In this document: in pieces, positions 8,725-18,107 of the stretch
Layout: every line of letters begins with the position of its first letter
Position numbering within the stretch: position 1 is the first letter of the stretch
Assembly: GCF_947499695.1 (NCBI RefSeq)
Contig: NZ_CANMPQ010000001.1
Location: 310,001 to 374,000 of the forward strand
Length of the DNA stretch: 64,000 nt
DNA from: an uncultured Allomuricauda sp.
GTDB taxonomy: Bacteria > Bacteroidota > Bacteroidia > Flavobacteriales > Flavobacteriaceae
Direction: 5' to 3'
Position numbers and translations under genes: made by a program
Notes under the pieces: model-generated
What the model was told of the DNA's origin: nothing
Seen by the model: only the letters and a program-made list of their open reading frames with translations
The model's database searches: none

Positions 8725-10098
8725 ATGAAAAAAAATTACCTTATAATTAGTTTCGCATTAGCCTTATTATTTGCGCAAATTTCCACAGCTCAAAGTATTC
8801 GAAAGAACTTTTTGGAAATGACGGATTATGAAAAGGCAGAATTGGTAAATGCATTTTATTTATTGCGTAATGGCCCTGATTTGTTTAACGATTTGGCTAC
8901 ATTCCATGGAGATTTTTTCAATTTCGATAACGATGTGGATCCTACACAATTGGATTTGCATTTTAATCTTCCTGGTGAACCGGAAAGGGAAATATTCTTG
9001 CCCTGGCACAGAAGAATGATGTTTGAAATGGAACAGGCAGTTCAAGATATCAATCCCGAAATAAGTTTGGCATATTGGAATTCCGCTGTAGATCAGTCAA
9101 CAACTGGACCTTTATGGGATGATGACTTATTGGGTACTTTTGACGCCAATTGGTCTTTGGGACGCAACTTGGGCAGTAATGGTCCAATGCCAGTACCTGC
9201 TGATATAGTAAATTTATTGGTAGAAGCTGACTTCTTTACTTTTTCGAACAGATTGGAAAGACAGGCAGTGCATAGAGGAGCTCACGTTTGGACGGGCGGT
9301 GCGATGCCCACTCCATTGTCTCCTAGAGACCCAGTATTTTTCTTTCACCATTCCCATGTGGACAAGGTATGGGATGATTGGGAAGAAATTCATCAAAACT
9401 CTGCTTATATTACTACCTCCATGTTGCGTTATGATGGAACTTATGTTTTTGACGGAACGACTTTACCTTTGGTAGATCCTAACGATATTACCGATACAAG
9501 ATCATTGGGTGTTTTTTATGCTGAAAATGGATTGGCAGAATTGGACAATTATATAGTTAGCAACACCTATAACTCTGAAGAGGTTTTCTACTATCAATTC
9601 AATATTGAAGCGGGTAATAACTTTTTGGTGCCTGCAGGAACCGTTAGTAGGTTTGAGTCGGTAAATGAAATTAATTTGACCCCTGGCTTCGAGGCTGCTC
9701 CTGGATCTTCCTTTCAAGCAATAATTGATACCCAAAATGCAGGTACAAGTAAATCTGGCCCCGTAAGGTTTGTTAAACCATATCCTTATTCCGAAGACTT
9801 GTTCAAGCCTATTGTATGGGAAGAGACCAATTCAACGGTCAATGATCAAAAAACTGTGATTATTGCAGCTCACCCTAATCCGTTTACAGAAAAAATAACA
9901 ATAAACTTGAGCAAGCGTACAGATTGTGTTATTGAGGTCTTTAACATGATGGGAATGAAAATACGTGAAGAAGCTTTCCAAAATACCGATACTCTGATAA
10001 TAAAGAACCTTTACGGGCTATCTTCCGGTTTTTATGTAATTAGAGTAACCAATGGCAATGGAGAATTGTTAGTTGCCAAAAGGGTAATTAAACTCTAA
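8725..10098 (+). CDS. Secreted tyrosinase-family copper oxidase with T9SS sorting domain
   Basis: Type-3 copper enzyme of 457 residues, predicted to oxidise phenols to quinones outside the cell. A signal peptide covers about 1-22. The CuA ligands are likely H61, H79 and H95 (in LPWHRRMMFE). The CuB ligands are H183 and H187 (HRGAH) and H209 in DPVFFFHHSHVD. Residues 380-457 form a T9SS type-A C-terminal sorting domain (HPNPFTEKITI, GLSSGFYVIRV, AKRVIKL), so export through the type IX system is expected. It converges on a copper-handling pair (HMA protein and TonB receptor), which fits its metal need. Quinone cross-linking of surface material or pigment formation are possible roles. Confidence 0.88.
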   Translation: MKKNYLIISFALALLFAQISTAQSIRKNFLEMTDYEKAELVNAFYLLRNGPDLFNDLATFHGDFFNFDNDVDPTQLDLHFNLPGEPEREIFLPWHRRMMFEMEQAVQDINPEISLAYWNSAVDQSTTGPLWDDDLLGTFDANWSLGRNLGSNGPMPVPADIVNLLVEADFFTFSNRLERQAVHRGAHVWTGGAMPTPLSPRDPVFFFHHSHVDKVWDDWEEIHQNSAYITTSMLRYDGTYVFDGTTLPLVDPNDITDTRSLGVFYAENGLAELDNYIVSNTYNSEEVFYYQFNIEAGNNFLVPAGTVSRFESVNEINLTPGFEAAPGSSFQAIIDTQNAGTSKSGPVRFVKPYPYSEDLFKPIVWEETNSTVNDQKTVIIAAHPNPFTEKITINLSKRTDCVIEVFNMMGMKIREEAFQNTDTLIIKNLYGLSSGFYVIRVTNGNGELLVAKRVIKL

Positions 10099-10140
10099 GA
10101 ATTTAACAACTCTGCTAATTGGTTGATGTTGAAATGGAAT

Positions 10141-10503
10141 TTAGTGCTTTCCGTGATCCATGTTAGAACTTTCGGGATTCCTGTATTGGCAGCAGGCGGG
10201 TAAATTATTATATACTTCATCTGTTGATTTAAAATCACCAGTATCATGGCCAACTTCAGCTATTTTTTTTTGAACAGATGAGATCGTGCACTTTCGCTCA
10301 TCAATAATGGCCTTGAAAACTTTGGTGTCGGCATTCCATGATGCAAATTTCACACCCTGCATTTTAATGGCGGTCTTTTCAATCCGGTTTTTGCACATCC
10401 AACAGTTCCCTTTTACTTCAAAAGAAACAGACTTATTTTTATCTTGGCCGAAACCAAGAGTTATTCCTGCTATTATAAAAAATACTGCTATTATTTTTTT
10501 CAT
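10141..10503 (-). CDS. Periplasmic HMA-domain metal-binding protein
   Basis: Protein of 120 residues with a signal peptide (about 1-19) and a heavy-metal-associated fold. The CWMC motif (C34, C37) sits in the usual position after the first strand. The tail adds a CC pair and a His-containing end (MDHGKH), which could bind more metal. It lies 9 bp downstream of a TonB-dependent receptor gene on the same strand, so the two probably form an operon. By family it binds Cu(I) or a similar soft metal. A periplasmic chaperone for copper taken up by the receptor is the likely role. Confidence 0.8.
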   Translation of the reverse strand: MKKIIAVFFIIAGITLGFGQDKNKSVSFEVKGNCWMCKNRIEKTAIKMQGVKFASWNADTKVFKAIIDERKCTISSVQKKIAEVGHDTGDFKSTDEVYNNLPACCQYRNPESSNMDHGKH

Positions 10504-10512
10504 ATCGTAAAA

Positions 10513-12747
10513 TTAAATTTTATATCTAAACCCTGCATAATATGCTTTTCCCAAAACAGGTGCAAATAATAAGGTGCTGTCAAAAGAAGTACTAAATGGA
10601 TTTTCGCTTGATAAAATTGGCATATCTTGAATAAAGTTATTCATATTTTCTCCTCCTATATAAACCTCAAACTTATTGGAGAACACTTTGGTTATCTGTG
10701 CATTGATTAGTACATAAGAAGGTGAATAGGAGGGAAGTTGAAATTCGATAGGGTTGTCGCTGGTGTTTGGAAGCCTCTGTTCTCCCAACCAATTGGATGT
10801 AAAGTCGAAACGCCATTGGCTATCATTCTTTTTTAAGGTCTCATAATTTAAGTTTACAAAAAAGCGATAAGAAGGTTGTAATGGTTTCTCGAGGGCACCA
10901 TTAGTATAGTCGGTGGTCACATCAAAGTATTTGTAAGTGGCCCGTAGGTGAAAGTCTTGGAGCAATTCATAATTTAAATCAATTTGAAGACTGTTAGAGT
11001 AACTGTTTCCTTCTAGATTATAATACGAAATTTCCCTTGGATTTTCCCAATCCACAACAACTTGATCTATAAAATCGGTTCTATAAAAATCTATAGAAAA
11101 ATCCAATACACGGTTCCATAAATAAAGCTTCTGAATGAAACTTAAACCATAATTCCATGCTTTTTCTGGTTCAAGACCATAATAATTTCCTCCTGTTCCG
11201 TCAATTGTTATTTGTCGCGAAGATGCAAAAAGTTGCTGATTTTCAGCAAATATGTTAGCTCCTCTTTTGCCCCTGCCGAAGGATGCTCTAAAACTGGCTT
11301 TGTCCCATAATGAATATCTTAAATGAAAACGAGGGGTAAAGAAATTCCCCAAATTATTATGGTTGTCAACTCTCAGACCAGCCACAAAACTTAAGTTTTC
11401 TAGATTATCATAGGTATACTCGAAAAAGGCTCCGATTGAATTATCCGTTCTATTAAAGGCGATTGAATTGACCGATTCATAGAAAGCATCATGCGTTAAA
11501 CTAAGCCCTGTTTTAAATTTATGTTGTGTGCTACCAATAATACTGTTAAAAATTAAATTGGAATAGAAAGAACTATGATCGATATCATACTGGTTTAGAC
11601 CATAAAAAGAATTCTGTTCATGGTTGCTATAAGCTGTTTGAAAACCGAAACTTTGATATGGTAGGTCTGGAAATACATAACCCAGTTTGGTAGATAGATC
11701 CAATCTGTTGGTGTTTATTTCACTTCCCCAGGCGTTAGTGGTTAGTTTATCTGTTTCCGGATTAAAATCAAGTTGTCCAATTTCTTTATTATCCACCAGG
11801 TATTGAATATTTGCATAACCCACCCATCCATTTTCAGGGTTGATGTATTGCCATCGGTTCATTACGTTTACCTGATCGGATAGAGGAGTATCCAAAAAAC
11901 CATCAGCATTATTATCTATATAACCGTTTCTGAGATTAGCGTGTACATATAACCCCACTCCCAGTTTATCTGTAATATTATGGTTAAGCCTGGTGTTAAA
12001 CTCATATCTTTCATAGTTGTTGGCGTATAAGTTCAGGAAAAATCGCTTGTCGGTAATAGGCTTTACAAGTTCACTATTGATATGCCCCGATATACTTTCA
12101 AATCCGTTAAGGACGCTACCGGCTCCTTTGGTGATTTGGATGCCTTCAATCCAAGATCCTGGAATAAAAGAGAGTCCGAAAATTTGCGAGGCTCCCCTAA
12201 TGGATGGCATGTTTTCTTGTGTGAACATTAGGTAAGGGCTGTTAAGCCCCAACATTTGTATCTGCTTTGCCCCAAGCACGGCATCAGAGATGTTGACGTC
12301 GACCGAAGGATTGGTTTCAAAACTTTCCGAAAGGTTGCAACAAGCTGCCTTTAGCATTTCTCTGCTATCTACTGATACAACATTTTGGACTTTAAAAAGT
12401 GATTTTTGAAGAGGAGCCACCTGTTTTTCAACAACAACCTCCTCCAATGCTACAATAGAATGTAAAGCAATATTCCCCAAATTTGGCCTGTTAACCAATA
12501 TGGTATCCGATCTAAATCCAACAGAACTGATGATTAGTCTTTTGGACTCACTGTTATATGGAATCGTAAAATTTCCAAGAGAATCTGTTGTTGTTCCCAT
12601 TGTACTTGATAACCAGTATACGTTGGCATTTGGAAGAGCTTTGTTAGTTTTATCTTCATTATATTCCATCACTTTGCCAATTACATTGAATTGGGAGTAA
12701 CATTGAATGCCTGCAAAAAGGAGGAAAAGAAATAATGATAATCTCAT
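10513..12747 (-). CDS. TonB-dependent outer membrane receptor, copper-type
   Basis: Receptor of 744 residues. After the signal peptide there is a carboxypeptidase-like regulatory domain (about 20-105, with GKVMEYNEDK and SVGFRSDTI). The plug (about 120-235) contains ACCNLSESFETNPSVDV, IQMLGLNSPYLM and the typical ITKGAGSVLNGFESISGHIN. A long beta-barrel ends in aromatic YYAGFRYKI. The Cys-Cys plug motif is one I associate with Bacteroidota receptors next to HMA proteins. With the downstream HMA protein and the facing tyrosinase it suggests copper or copper-chelate uptake; the substrate is inferred. Confidence 0.82.
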   Translation of the reverse strand: MRLSLFLFLLFAGIQCYSQFNVIGKVMEYNEDKTNKALPNANVYWLSSTMGTTTDSLGNFTIPYNSESKRLIISSVGFRSDTILVNRPNLGNIALHSIVALEEVVVEKQVAPLQKSLFKVQNVVSVDSREMLKAACCNLSESFETNPSVDVNISDAVLGAKQIQMLGLNSPYLMFTQENMPSIRGASQIFGLSFIPGSWIEGIQITKGAGSVLNGFESISGHINSELVKPITDKRFFLNLYANNYERYEFNTRLNHNITDKLGVGLYVHANLRNGYIDNNADGFLDTPLSDQVNVMNRWQYINPENGWVGYANIQYLVDNKEIGQLDFNPETDKLTTNAWGSEINTNRLDLSTKLGYVFPDLPYQSFGFQTAYSNHEQNSFYGLNQYDIDHSSFYSNLIFNSIIGSTQHKFKTGLSLTHDAFYESVNSIAFNRTDNSIGAFFEYTYDNLENLSFVAGLRVDNHNNLGNFFTPRFHLRYSLWDKASFRASFGRGKRGANIFAENQQLFASSRQITIDGTGGNYYGLEPEKAWNYGLSFIQKLYLWNRVLDFSIDFYRTDFIDQVVVDWENPREISYYNLEGNSYSNSLQIDLNYELLQDFHLRATYKYFDVTTDYTNGALEKPLQPSYRFFVNLNYETLKKNDSQWRFDFTSNWLGEQRLPNTSDNPIEFQLPSYSPSYVLINAQITKVFSNKFEVYIGGENMNNFIQDMPILSSENPFSTSFDSTLLFAPVLGKAYYAGFRYKI

Positions 12748-12882
12748 CCGTAAAAAGTGTGATTTATTTTTGTTTAAAACTAAGATTTTCAGAGCTCATA
12801 ACTGGTTTGTTCCTTCCTTTTTAACAATGAAATGTAGTTCATAGATTTTTTTGGACTTTAACAGATTTAAAAATTGAATGGA

Positions 12883-12914
12883 TTGCTTTAATGGTATTTT
12901 TAAATCAAACTTTG
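12883..12914 (+). promoter_or_regulatory. Candidate promoter TTG-N21-AAACTTTG
   Basis: TTG at 12883-12885 is followed after 21 bases by AAACTTTG (one mismatch to TAnnTTTG). The ATG of the small secreted protein lies 20 bases further on, a normal leader distance for this phylum. Confidence 0.4.
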
Positions 12915-12933
12915 CTGCTGTTAAATAAATTAA

Positions 12934-13308
12934 ATGGGTTTCATTAGAATCTGTGGATTTTGCTTGTTTTTGTTCGTATTCCAGAATCCTTTTTCAGATT
13001 TTGAAAATGTTACAACCCAAGGATGTAAGAATACCCGAATACGGGTTATAAATAATAGCGAGCATAGTTTTATAAGAGTTACTTTGTTTTCAATGTATTT
13101 TGGAGATTTAATGCCAAAAGATACTTCAGAGTACAGAAAACTAAATTATGATTCATTGAAGGACGACCCTCTGATTTATTGTGTGACGAACGAAAAAAAT
13201 TACGGGAGGTATTTGGATATTCCCGGAAAGGACGTTAGACGCTTCACCTATGTTATTGATAGTCTAAGAAATCAAATCGTTTATGTAAGTTCACAAGTAG
13301 ACGAATAG
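12934..13308 (+). CDS. Small secreted hypothetical protein
   Basis: Protein of 124 residues that I do not recognise. It begins with a hydrophobic segment (GFIRICGFCLFLFVF) that looks like a signal peptide or anchor. The mature part is soluble and has a cysteine before a beta-like stretch (TRIRVINNSEHSFIRVTLF), a second cysteine in DPLIYCVTNE, and a basic/aromatic C-terminal half. It stands alone between the copper receptor (divergent) and the second PaaK-like gene (same strand, 56-bp gap). A candidate promoter precedes it. No function is proposed. Confidence 0.6.
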   Translation: MGFIRICGFCLFLFVFQNPFSDFENVTTQGCKNTRIRVINNSEHSFIRVTLFSMYFGDLMPKDTSEYRKLNYDSLKDDPLIYCVTNEKNYGRYLDIPGKDVRRFTYVIDSLRNQIVYVSSQVDE

Positions 13309-13364
13309 AATGGATAAATTGTTAAAACACTAACCAGAAGCTCAATAGATATATAAGTGGTATT

Positions 13365-14720
13365 ATGCTAAAAGTATTGGAACAAGCTCGCAAAGCGGTA
13401 TTTTGGATTTTAGATGCCTTAAAGGGAGGAGGAGTTAGGAAACATTATCGTGAAATACGACAGATTCAGAACAACCCCGACTCACGAAAATCGCGAGAAA
13501 TTACTGAGGCCAGTCTCTCACAACTTTTAAAGCATGCAATAAATACAGTTCCACACTATTTCGATATTACCGATGCTGAACCTAGACTAGATATGTTTCC
13601 AGTAATCGACAAACAAACGGTTAGGGAGAAATTTGAACAATTTAAAAGTCAAGAATACGCTCATAGACATACTCATAGAGTTACAACTAGTGGATCAACA
13701 GGAAAACCCTTTAATATTCTGCATGATAAAAACAAAAGACAAAGAAATACTGCGGATACTATCTTTTTTGCAGAACGAGCTGGTTTTGAACTGGGGTCAA
13801 GAATATATTACCTAAGGTTATGGGATAAGCAATATAAAAAGAATAAGTATTTATCCTCGATTCAAAATATTTCCATGCATTCCGTGGATGATTTAAGTGA
13901 TGACAATATTGCCCAGTTAATAAAAAAATTGGAACATGATGGCTCCACTAAAAGTCTTTTGGCATATACTTCCGCGCTGGATACTATATGTAATTATTTG
14001 GATAAAAATCATGCGAAACCTTTGGATTGCAAAATCAACTCTGCCATAGCAATTGCAGAAGCTATGGGAGAAGAAGTAAAAACAAAAGTCTATAAATACT
14101 TTGGGGCAGAATTATTGTCTCGGTATTCTAACAGTGAAAATGGAATACTTGCACAACAAAGATCTCGAAATTCTACAAGAAGTTTTGAAATTAACTGGGC
14201 CAGCTATCATATAGAAATACTTGATTTGAATACTGACAAGCCAACAACCCCAGGAGAGCCAGGGAGAATTGTTGTAACTGATCTTTTTAATTATTCAATG
14301 CCCCTTATTAGATACGACACGGGGGACGTGGGTGTTATGGATATAGATAAAGATTATGGTAGCCTATCATTTTCTAGAATAGAAGGGAGGAAGATGGATA
14401 TGTTCACCAATACAAAGGGTGAATATGTTTCTTCGCACATTATTCACCATATTTTACAATTTGATGGGATAGAACAATTTCAATTTGTGGAAGAGGAAAA
14501 TGATGTGTACGTTATCAAACTAAAAGTTTCGGAAGCTTTTGAACGCAGTTCTGAAATAGGAATTAGAGATAAATACATGGAGTATTTTGGAGATGATGCA
14601 AAAATCAGAATCAAATATGTAAATGACATTCCATTATTACCATCTGGTAAACGAAAATTGGTGCTTAATAAAGCCATGCAAAAACAGAAGGACCTAGCTT
14701 CTAAATCATTGACTCTTTAA
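13365..14720 (+). CDS. PaaK/CapK-like adenylate-forming enzyme (paralog 2)
   Basis: Protein of 451 residues, clearly homologous along its length to the genes at 4503-5864 and 50866-52176. It shares the N-terminal FWILDALKGG segment, the P-loop SGSTGKPF (109-116), RYSNSENGILAQQ, RYDTGD (316-321) and the C-terminal PSGKRKL with a lysine in the usual adenylation position. All features needed for acyl-adenylate formation seem present. It is the left-most gene of the polysaccharide region on this strand and faces the initiating sugar transferase convergently. The activated acid is unknown; no ATP-grasp partner is adjacent here. Confidence 0.8.
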   Translation: MLKVLEQARKAVFWILDALKGGGVRKHYREIRQIQNNPDSRKSREITEASLSQLLKHAINTVPHYFDITDAEPRLDMFPVIDKQTVREKFEQFKSQEYAHRHTHRVTTSGSTGKPFNILHDKNKRQRNTADTIFFAERAGFELGSRIYYLRLWDKQYKKNKYLSSIQNISMHSVDDLSDDNIAQLIKKLEHDGSTKSLLAYTSALDTICNYLDKNHAKPLDCKINSAIAIAEAMGEEVKTKVYKYFGAELLSRYSNSENGILAQQRSRNSTRSFEINWASYHIEILDLNTDKPTTPGEPGRIVVTDLFNYSMPLIRYDTGDVGVMDIDKDYGSLSFSRIEGRKMDMFTNTKGEYVSSHIIHHILQFDGIEQFQFVEEENDVYVIKLKVSEAFERSSEIGIRDKYMEYFGDDAKIRIKYVNDIPLLPSGKRKLVLNKAMQKQKDLASKSLTL

Positions 14721-14824
14721 AAGGCAATACACGGGAATTACTTTATGTCCATATGGGGTGTAAACTGCCTTTCAGACCTTTTATCTTCTATTTATTTTCC
14801 TCTGCAACTGAAATTTCCAGTTTC

Positions 14825-15460
14825 TCATCTTTCAGATAAATGCTGTTTATTATTTTTTCTTAGCTCATCAAAATCAATCATTCCAGATTCGGAATCAAGA
14901 GCCACATCATCACTAGCCAAAACTTTAAGCACTGTTTTGAATAAAATTTTCAAGTCTAACACAAAAGACAAGTTTTTTACATATTCAATGTCTTTTTGAA
15001 GTCTGTTGTCCCAATCCAATAAGTTTCTTCCTGAAATTTGCGCAAGGCCAGTCACTCCTGGCTTTACCGTATGTCTTATTTGTTCCTCCTTTGTATAGTA
15101 TGGGAGATATCTTACCCTTAATGGTCTGGGGCCAATTAGGCTCATGTCCCCTTTGATAATACTTAACAGTTGCGGAATTTCATCCAACGAGGTCTTTCTT
15201 AAAAAAGTTCCAAACTTTGTTACTCTTAATTCATCAGGTAATAATTTTCCATTACTACCTTTCTTATCCGTCATTGTTTTAAACTTGAGAATGGGAAATA
15301 CTTTTTCATTTTTACCAGGTCTGGGTTGTACAAAAAAAGGCTTACCGTTATTAACAAATAAAAGAATGAACCAAATGAACACGAACACGGGAAAAAGAAC
15401 AGCGAAGCCGACAATGGAAAGAATGAGGTCCAATACCCTTTTTAAAAATAACTTATACAT
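14825..15460 (-). CDS. Initiating sugar-phosphate transferase (PglC/WcaJ-type)
   Basis: Monotopic phosphoglycosyl transferase of 211 residues that moves a sugar-1-phosphate from a UDP-sugar to undecaprenyl phosphate, starting the repeat unit. The N-terminal re-entrant hydrophobic helix (LDLILSIVGFAVLFPVFVF) is followed by FKTM, LRKTSLDEIPQL and the catalytic/binding block GDMSLIGPRPL, then GVTGLAQISGRN. It has the short single-domain length of PglC rather than the long five-helix WbaP form. The 4-amino-4,6-dideoxy sugar made by the PglF/PglE-like pair at 42-45 kb would be a natural substrate, but this is inference. It is transcribed opposite to most of the locus. Confidence 0.88.
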   Translation of the reverse strand: MYKLFLKRVLDLILSIVGFAVLFPVFVFIWFILLFVNNGKPFFVQPRPGKNEKVFPILKFKTMTDKKGSNGKLLPDELRVTKFGTFLRKTSLDEIPQLLSIIKGDMSLIGPRPLRVRYLPYYTKEEQIRHTVKPGVTGLAQISGRNLLDWDNRLQKDIEYVKNLSFVLDLKILFKTVLKVLASDDVALDSESGMIDFDELRKNNKQHLSER

Positions 15461-15783
15461 TATTACTTGAACAATTTGATTATAGTGAAGATTTCTTTGC
15501 GGTCTTTTAATAACTCATCAATCAATGTTTTTAGTATCATCATGTTTTAGAATCTGGATGCTGGACAATTACCAAAGCATAAAACATTCAAAAACTGGGT
15601 AATATCATCATGGCTTCTTAAAGAATGTTAAAATTCAACGTATTTCATCGATAAAACAACATTTCGGAAATCCAAAATATAAGTCTTTGCGTAAAGTTGG
15701 TGTATTTCATCGAATTTTTTCGTTTTTAGACGAATTAAGTTTGGACATGTATTAATTTTAAAACCCGAAATCTCCACTTAACT
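15461..15783. promoter_or_regulatory. Divergent intergenic region with GTATTTCATCGA repeats
   Basis: Non-coding spacer between the sugar transferase and the beta-helix lipoprotein gene. The 12-mer GTATTTCATCGA occurs twice, at 15640-15651 and 15702-15713, 62 bp apart; the first continues into ATCGAT. A related GTTTCATCGAT lies upstream of the Fn3-repeat gene. TAAGTTTG at 15736-15743 fits the -7 box and would serve the gene at 15784, without a clear -33 TTG. Confidence 0.4.
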
Positions 15784-17847
15784 ATGAAAATATCCTATAG
15801 TACCCCACTCTTGATATTATTACTAGCCTCTTTTACATTGGTTTTTGCGTCATGTAACAAAGATAGTGACCTTTTTTATGAATCCATTCTCGAACAGGAA
15901 GAGGAAATAGATGAATCTGATGTAACGGATGATGAAACTTCTGAAGACCCGGACGAAGACACAGGTGAAGAAACCGATGAGGAGACCGACGAGGAAACTG
16001 ATGATGACAAAATTCCAGATGCCCCTGTCGATCCGACCGACCCAATAAACACCAATGAAATTGTTGGAGTTTATTATCCTGCATCATCTTCTGAAATATC
16101 TGATCCTGCCTACGCTAACCATAAAGCAATAATTTCCGAATCATTTGATTGCAGTGGTTGTACTTTTGCCGCCAATCAAACAATAGAACCAGCGGGAGGT
16201 GTCATAACAGGATCAAATATTGAGTTAAATGGCGCATTTATAGAGAATACTTTTAAACAAGCTTTCTCGCCCTCTACAACATTTAGCGACGTTTATGCAG
16301 GTTCCAGAATAAGCCCTGAAATATTTGGAGCTACATCTGGAGACTCTTCAGATGACAATAATGCAATTGATGCAATGATAAACAATTGCTCTTTAGCTGT
16401 GGGTATTACTGATGGGTCTTATATCAAGAATCAACCATCTTATTATAGACGATCTGGAATATTTAATTGGAATATGAATGGTTCCGCTGTGAAAACAACA
16501 AGTGCTGCCAATTTCAATAATGTAAAAGTTTCAGTAGATTTTGTGTTTAATTGGGTGAATATTAGTCCAACCATTTATAATGGTGAGTTTGATGGAACAA
16601 GAAGTTATGGCAGGTTAATGTATTTGGACGGCCAAGAGCATTATGTTTTCAGAAATTTAAATATTCATGATTATTATTCTCCCACAACCGTAAGAGCTAA
16701 GGCTTTCCAAATAAACTTGAGACCTGTTAGCAAAGGTTTTACCTACGGGGAGTTTTCAGATGTTGTTATTAAAGATATAATAGCAGAGGGAGACGGTAAT
16801 TATAATAATTCTCCAGCTGGTGTAGCAAAGGGATGGTCGTATGGAGTATATGAAATTGATTATGCTAATCCATTTACAGTAATTCATAAGGATAATAAAG
16901 TTTCCAACATAATAGGTGATGATGCTGAAGCTTTGTATATGATAAACAAAGCTGGTGGTAGTAAGTTGAATAGTGAAAGTAGGTTTATATTGGAAAGAGA
17001 AGATTATAGATATTGTTCAAGAAGAGCAATTAAGGCTAATGTTTCAAATGTAAGTGTTACTGACAGCTATTTTGAAGAAATACCGAATTCAATGTTTTCT
17101 GCCGCTCAGCAAATGGGTACTATGGTTGATTTTTTCAGCATTAGCAGCGGTTATATGATAAAAGATATTGTTTTTAAGAGAAATACATTGAAGTCCACAT
17201 CAGATTCGGCTCATTACCATTTCCTATCACTTTCGGAAGTTGACGGAGCTGATATTAGTGAGAATGTTATTGAACACGCAAATGTTGAGAATTATGCCGG
17301 AATTAGACTAGGTTCTGGGACTTCAACTTATGAAGGAAAATTAAAAGATATAAAAATCACGAACAATCAATTCATTAACTGCGGAATACAAATATTACAA
17401 AGGTATGCACCTGTAAATAATCAACCAATCGATATAGATCGGAATACCTTTAACTATACTCCAAATACTAGTGATAGCTGGGGTCAACATCAATCCGCTT
17501 TAAGATTTAGTGCGAATAGCGGGTCCTATGGACATGTAAATTTCTCTAATTCAACCATTAATGTTAATCTTAGTAATTCCAGTAATATTTTTCACGGAGT
17601 TATATCAAGTCTTGGAGCAAATGTAATAGACTGTACGCTGGATAATATAAATATTGTTTACACTAATTCTGGAGTAAATAGGCCGTTTGGCTATTTGCAA
17701 GGAAATTTTGATAGCACAAATATGATCAAAGATTGTAGCCTAACAGGTGATAGTGGTGTTGATGCTATAGATGTGTCTGGAGGATCTCAATCAGTTCAAG
17801 TTGTAAACAGTTCTGACGATAATGGCAATCCAATAACAATAAAATAA
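15784..17847 (+). CDS. Beta-helix lipoprotein, possible polysaccharide-active protein
   Basis: Lipoprotein of 687 residues with lipobox FASC (lipid Cys at residue 24). An extremely acidic linker covers residues 35-75 (many Asp/Glu/Thr), followed by DAPVDPTDPIN. The rest reads as a right-handed parallel beta-helix of the pectate-lyase/NosD type: repeated short turns such as VSNVSVTDSYFEE, IVFKRNTLKS, ADISENVIEHANVENYAGIRLGS and IKITNNQFINC. The catalytic site cannot be assigned by eye. Its position inside the polysaccharide locus suggests a surface-exposed lyase, epimerase or binding protein acting on the polymer. The beta-helix half looks more A+T-rich than the genes to its left. Confidence 0.72.
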   Translation: MKISYSTPLLILLLASFTLVFASCNKDSDLFYESILEQEEEIDESDVTDDETSEDPDEDTGEETDEETDEETDDDKIPDAPVDPTDPINTNEIVGVYYPASSSEISDPAYANHKAIISESFDCSGCTFAANQTIEPAGGVITGSNIELNGAFIENTFKQAFSPSTTFSDVYAGSRISPEIFGATSGDSSDDNNAIDAMINNCSLAVGITDGSYIKNQPSYYRRSGIFNWNMNGSAVKTTSAANFNNVKVSVDFVFNWVNISPTIYNGEFDGTRSYGRLMYLDGQEHYVFRNLNIHDYYSPTTVRAKAFQINLRPVSKGFTYGEFSDVVIKDIIAEGDGNYNNSPAGVAKGWSYGVYEIDYANPFTVIHKDNKVSNIIGDDAEALYMINKAGGSKLNSESRFILEREDYRYCSRRAIKANVSNVSVTDSYFEEIPNSMFSAAQQMGTMVDFFSISSGYMIKDIVFKRNTLKSTSDSAHYHFLSLSEVDGADISENVIEHANVENYAGIRLGSGTSTYEGKLKDIKITNNQFINCGIQILQRYAPVNNQPIDIDRNTFNYTPNTSDSWGQHQSALRFSANSGSYGHVNFSNSTINVNLSNSSNIFHGVISSLGANVIDCTLDNINIVYTNSGVNRPFGYLQGNFDSTNMIKDCSLTGDSGVDAIDVSGGSQSVQVVNSSDDNGNPITIK

Positions 17848-17947
17848 ATTTCTATTTAATTTTTAAGTAGAATTGTTTTGTTAAAATTATACAATGCTAA
17901 AAGTTAATTTATAAAATTAGAATAGGCATTTTGGTTATTTAATATAT

Positions 17948-17975
17948 AAAGAGGGGAAGATATCTTCCCCTCTTT
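17948..17975. terminator. Palindromic hairpin terminator
   Basis: AAAGAGGGGAAGA and its exact complement flank a two-base centre, giving a 13-bp arm ending in TCTTT. It follows the beta-helix lipoprotein gene and precedes the gmd promoter, so it likely separates two transcription units. Confidence 0.7.
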
Positions 17976-18058
17976 GCATTTTAAAAGCCTCACCCTTCAA
18001 TCAAAAAAAATTATACTACGTTCTCTGTCTAAAAAAAATGCATTTCATACAATATTGC

Positions 18059-18088
18059 TTGTTATATGCTGTTTAATCCACATCTTTG
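18059..18088 (+). promoter_or_regulatory. Promoter of the gmd operon (TTG-N19-CATCTTTG)
   Basis: TTG at 18059-18061 is followed after exactly 19 bases by CATCTTTG (18081-18088), a one-mismatch -7 box with the canonical Bacteroidota spacing. Transcription would start about 18095, so the ATG at 18066 lies inside the promoter and the GTG at 18108 is the usable start of gmd. This is the best-formed promoter seen in the window. Confidence 0.6.
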
Positions 18089-18107
18089 CAACTTAAAACA
18101 AAATACC

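Noticed and set aside
14745..14999. 84-codon plus-strand frame after the second PaaK-like gene
   Set aside because: Most of it is antisense to the C-terminus of the sugar transferase, and the peptide is Ser/Leu-rich without motifs.
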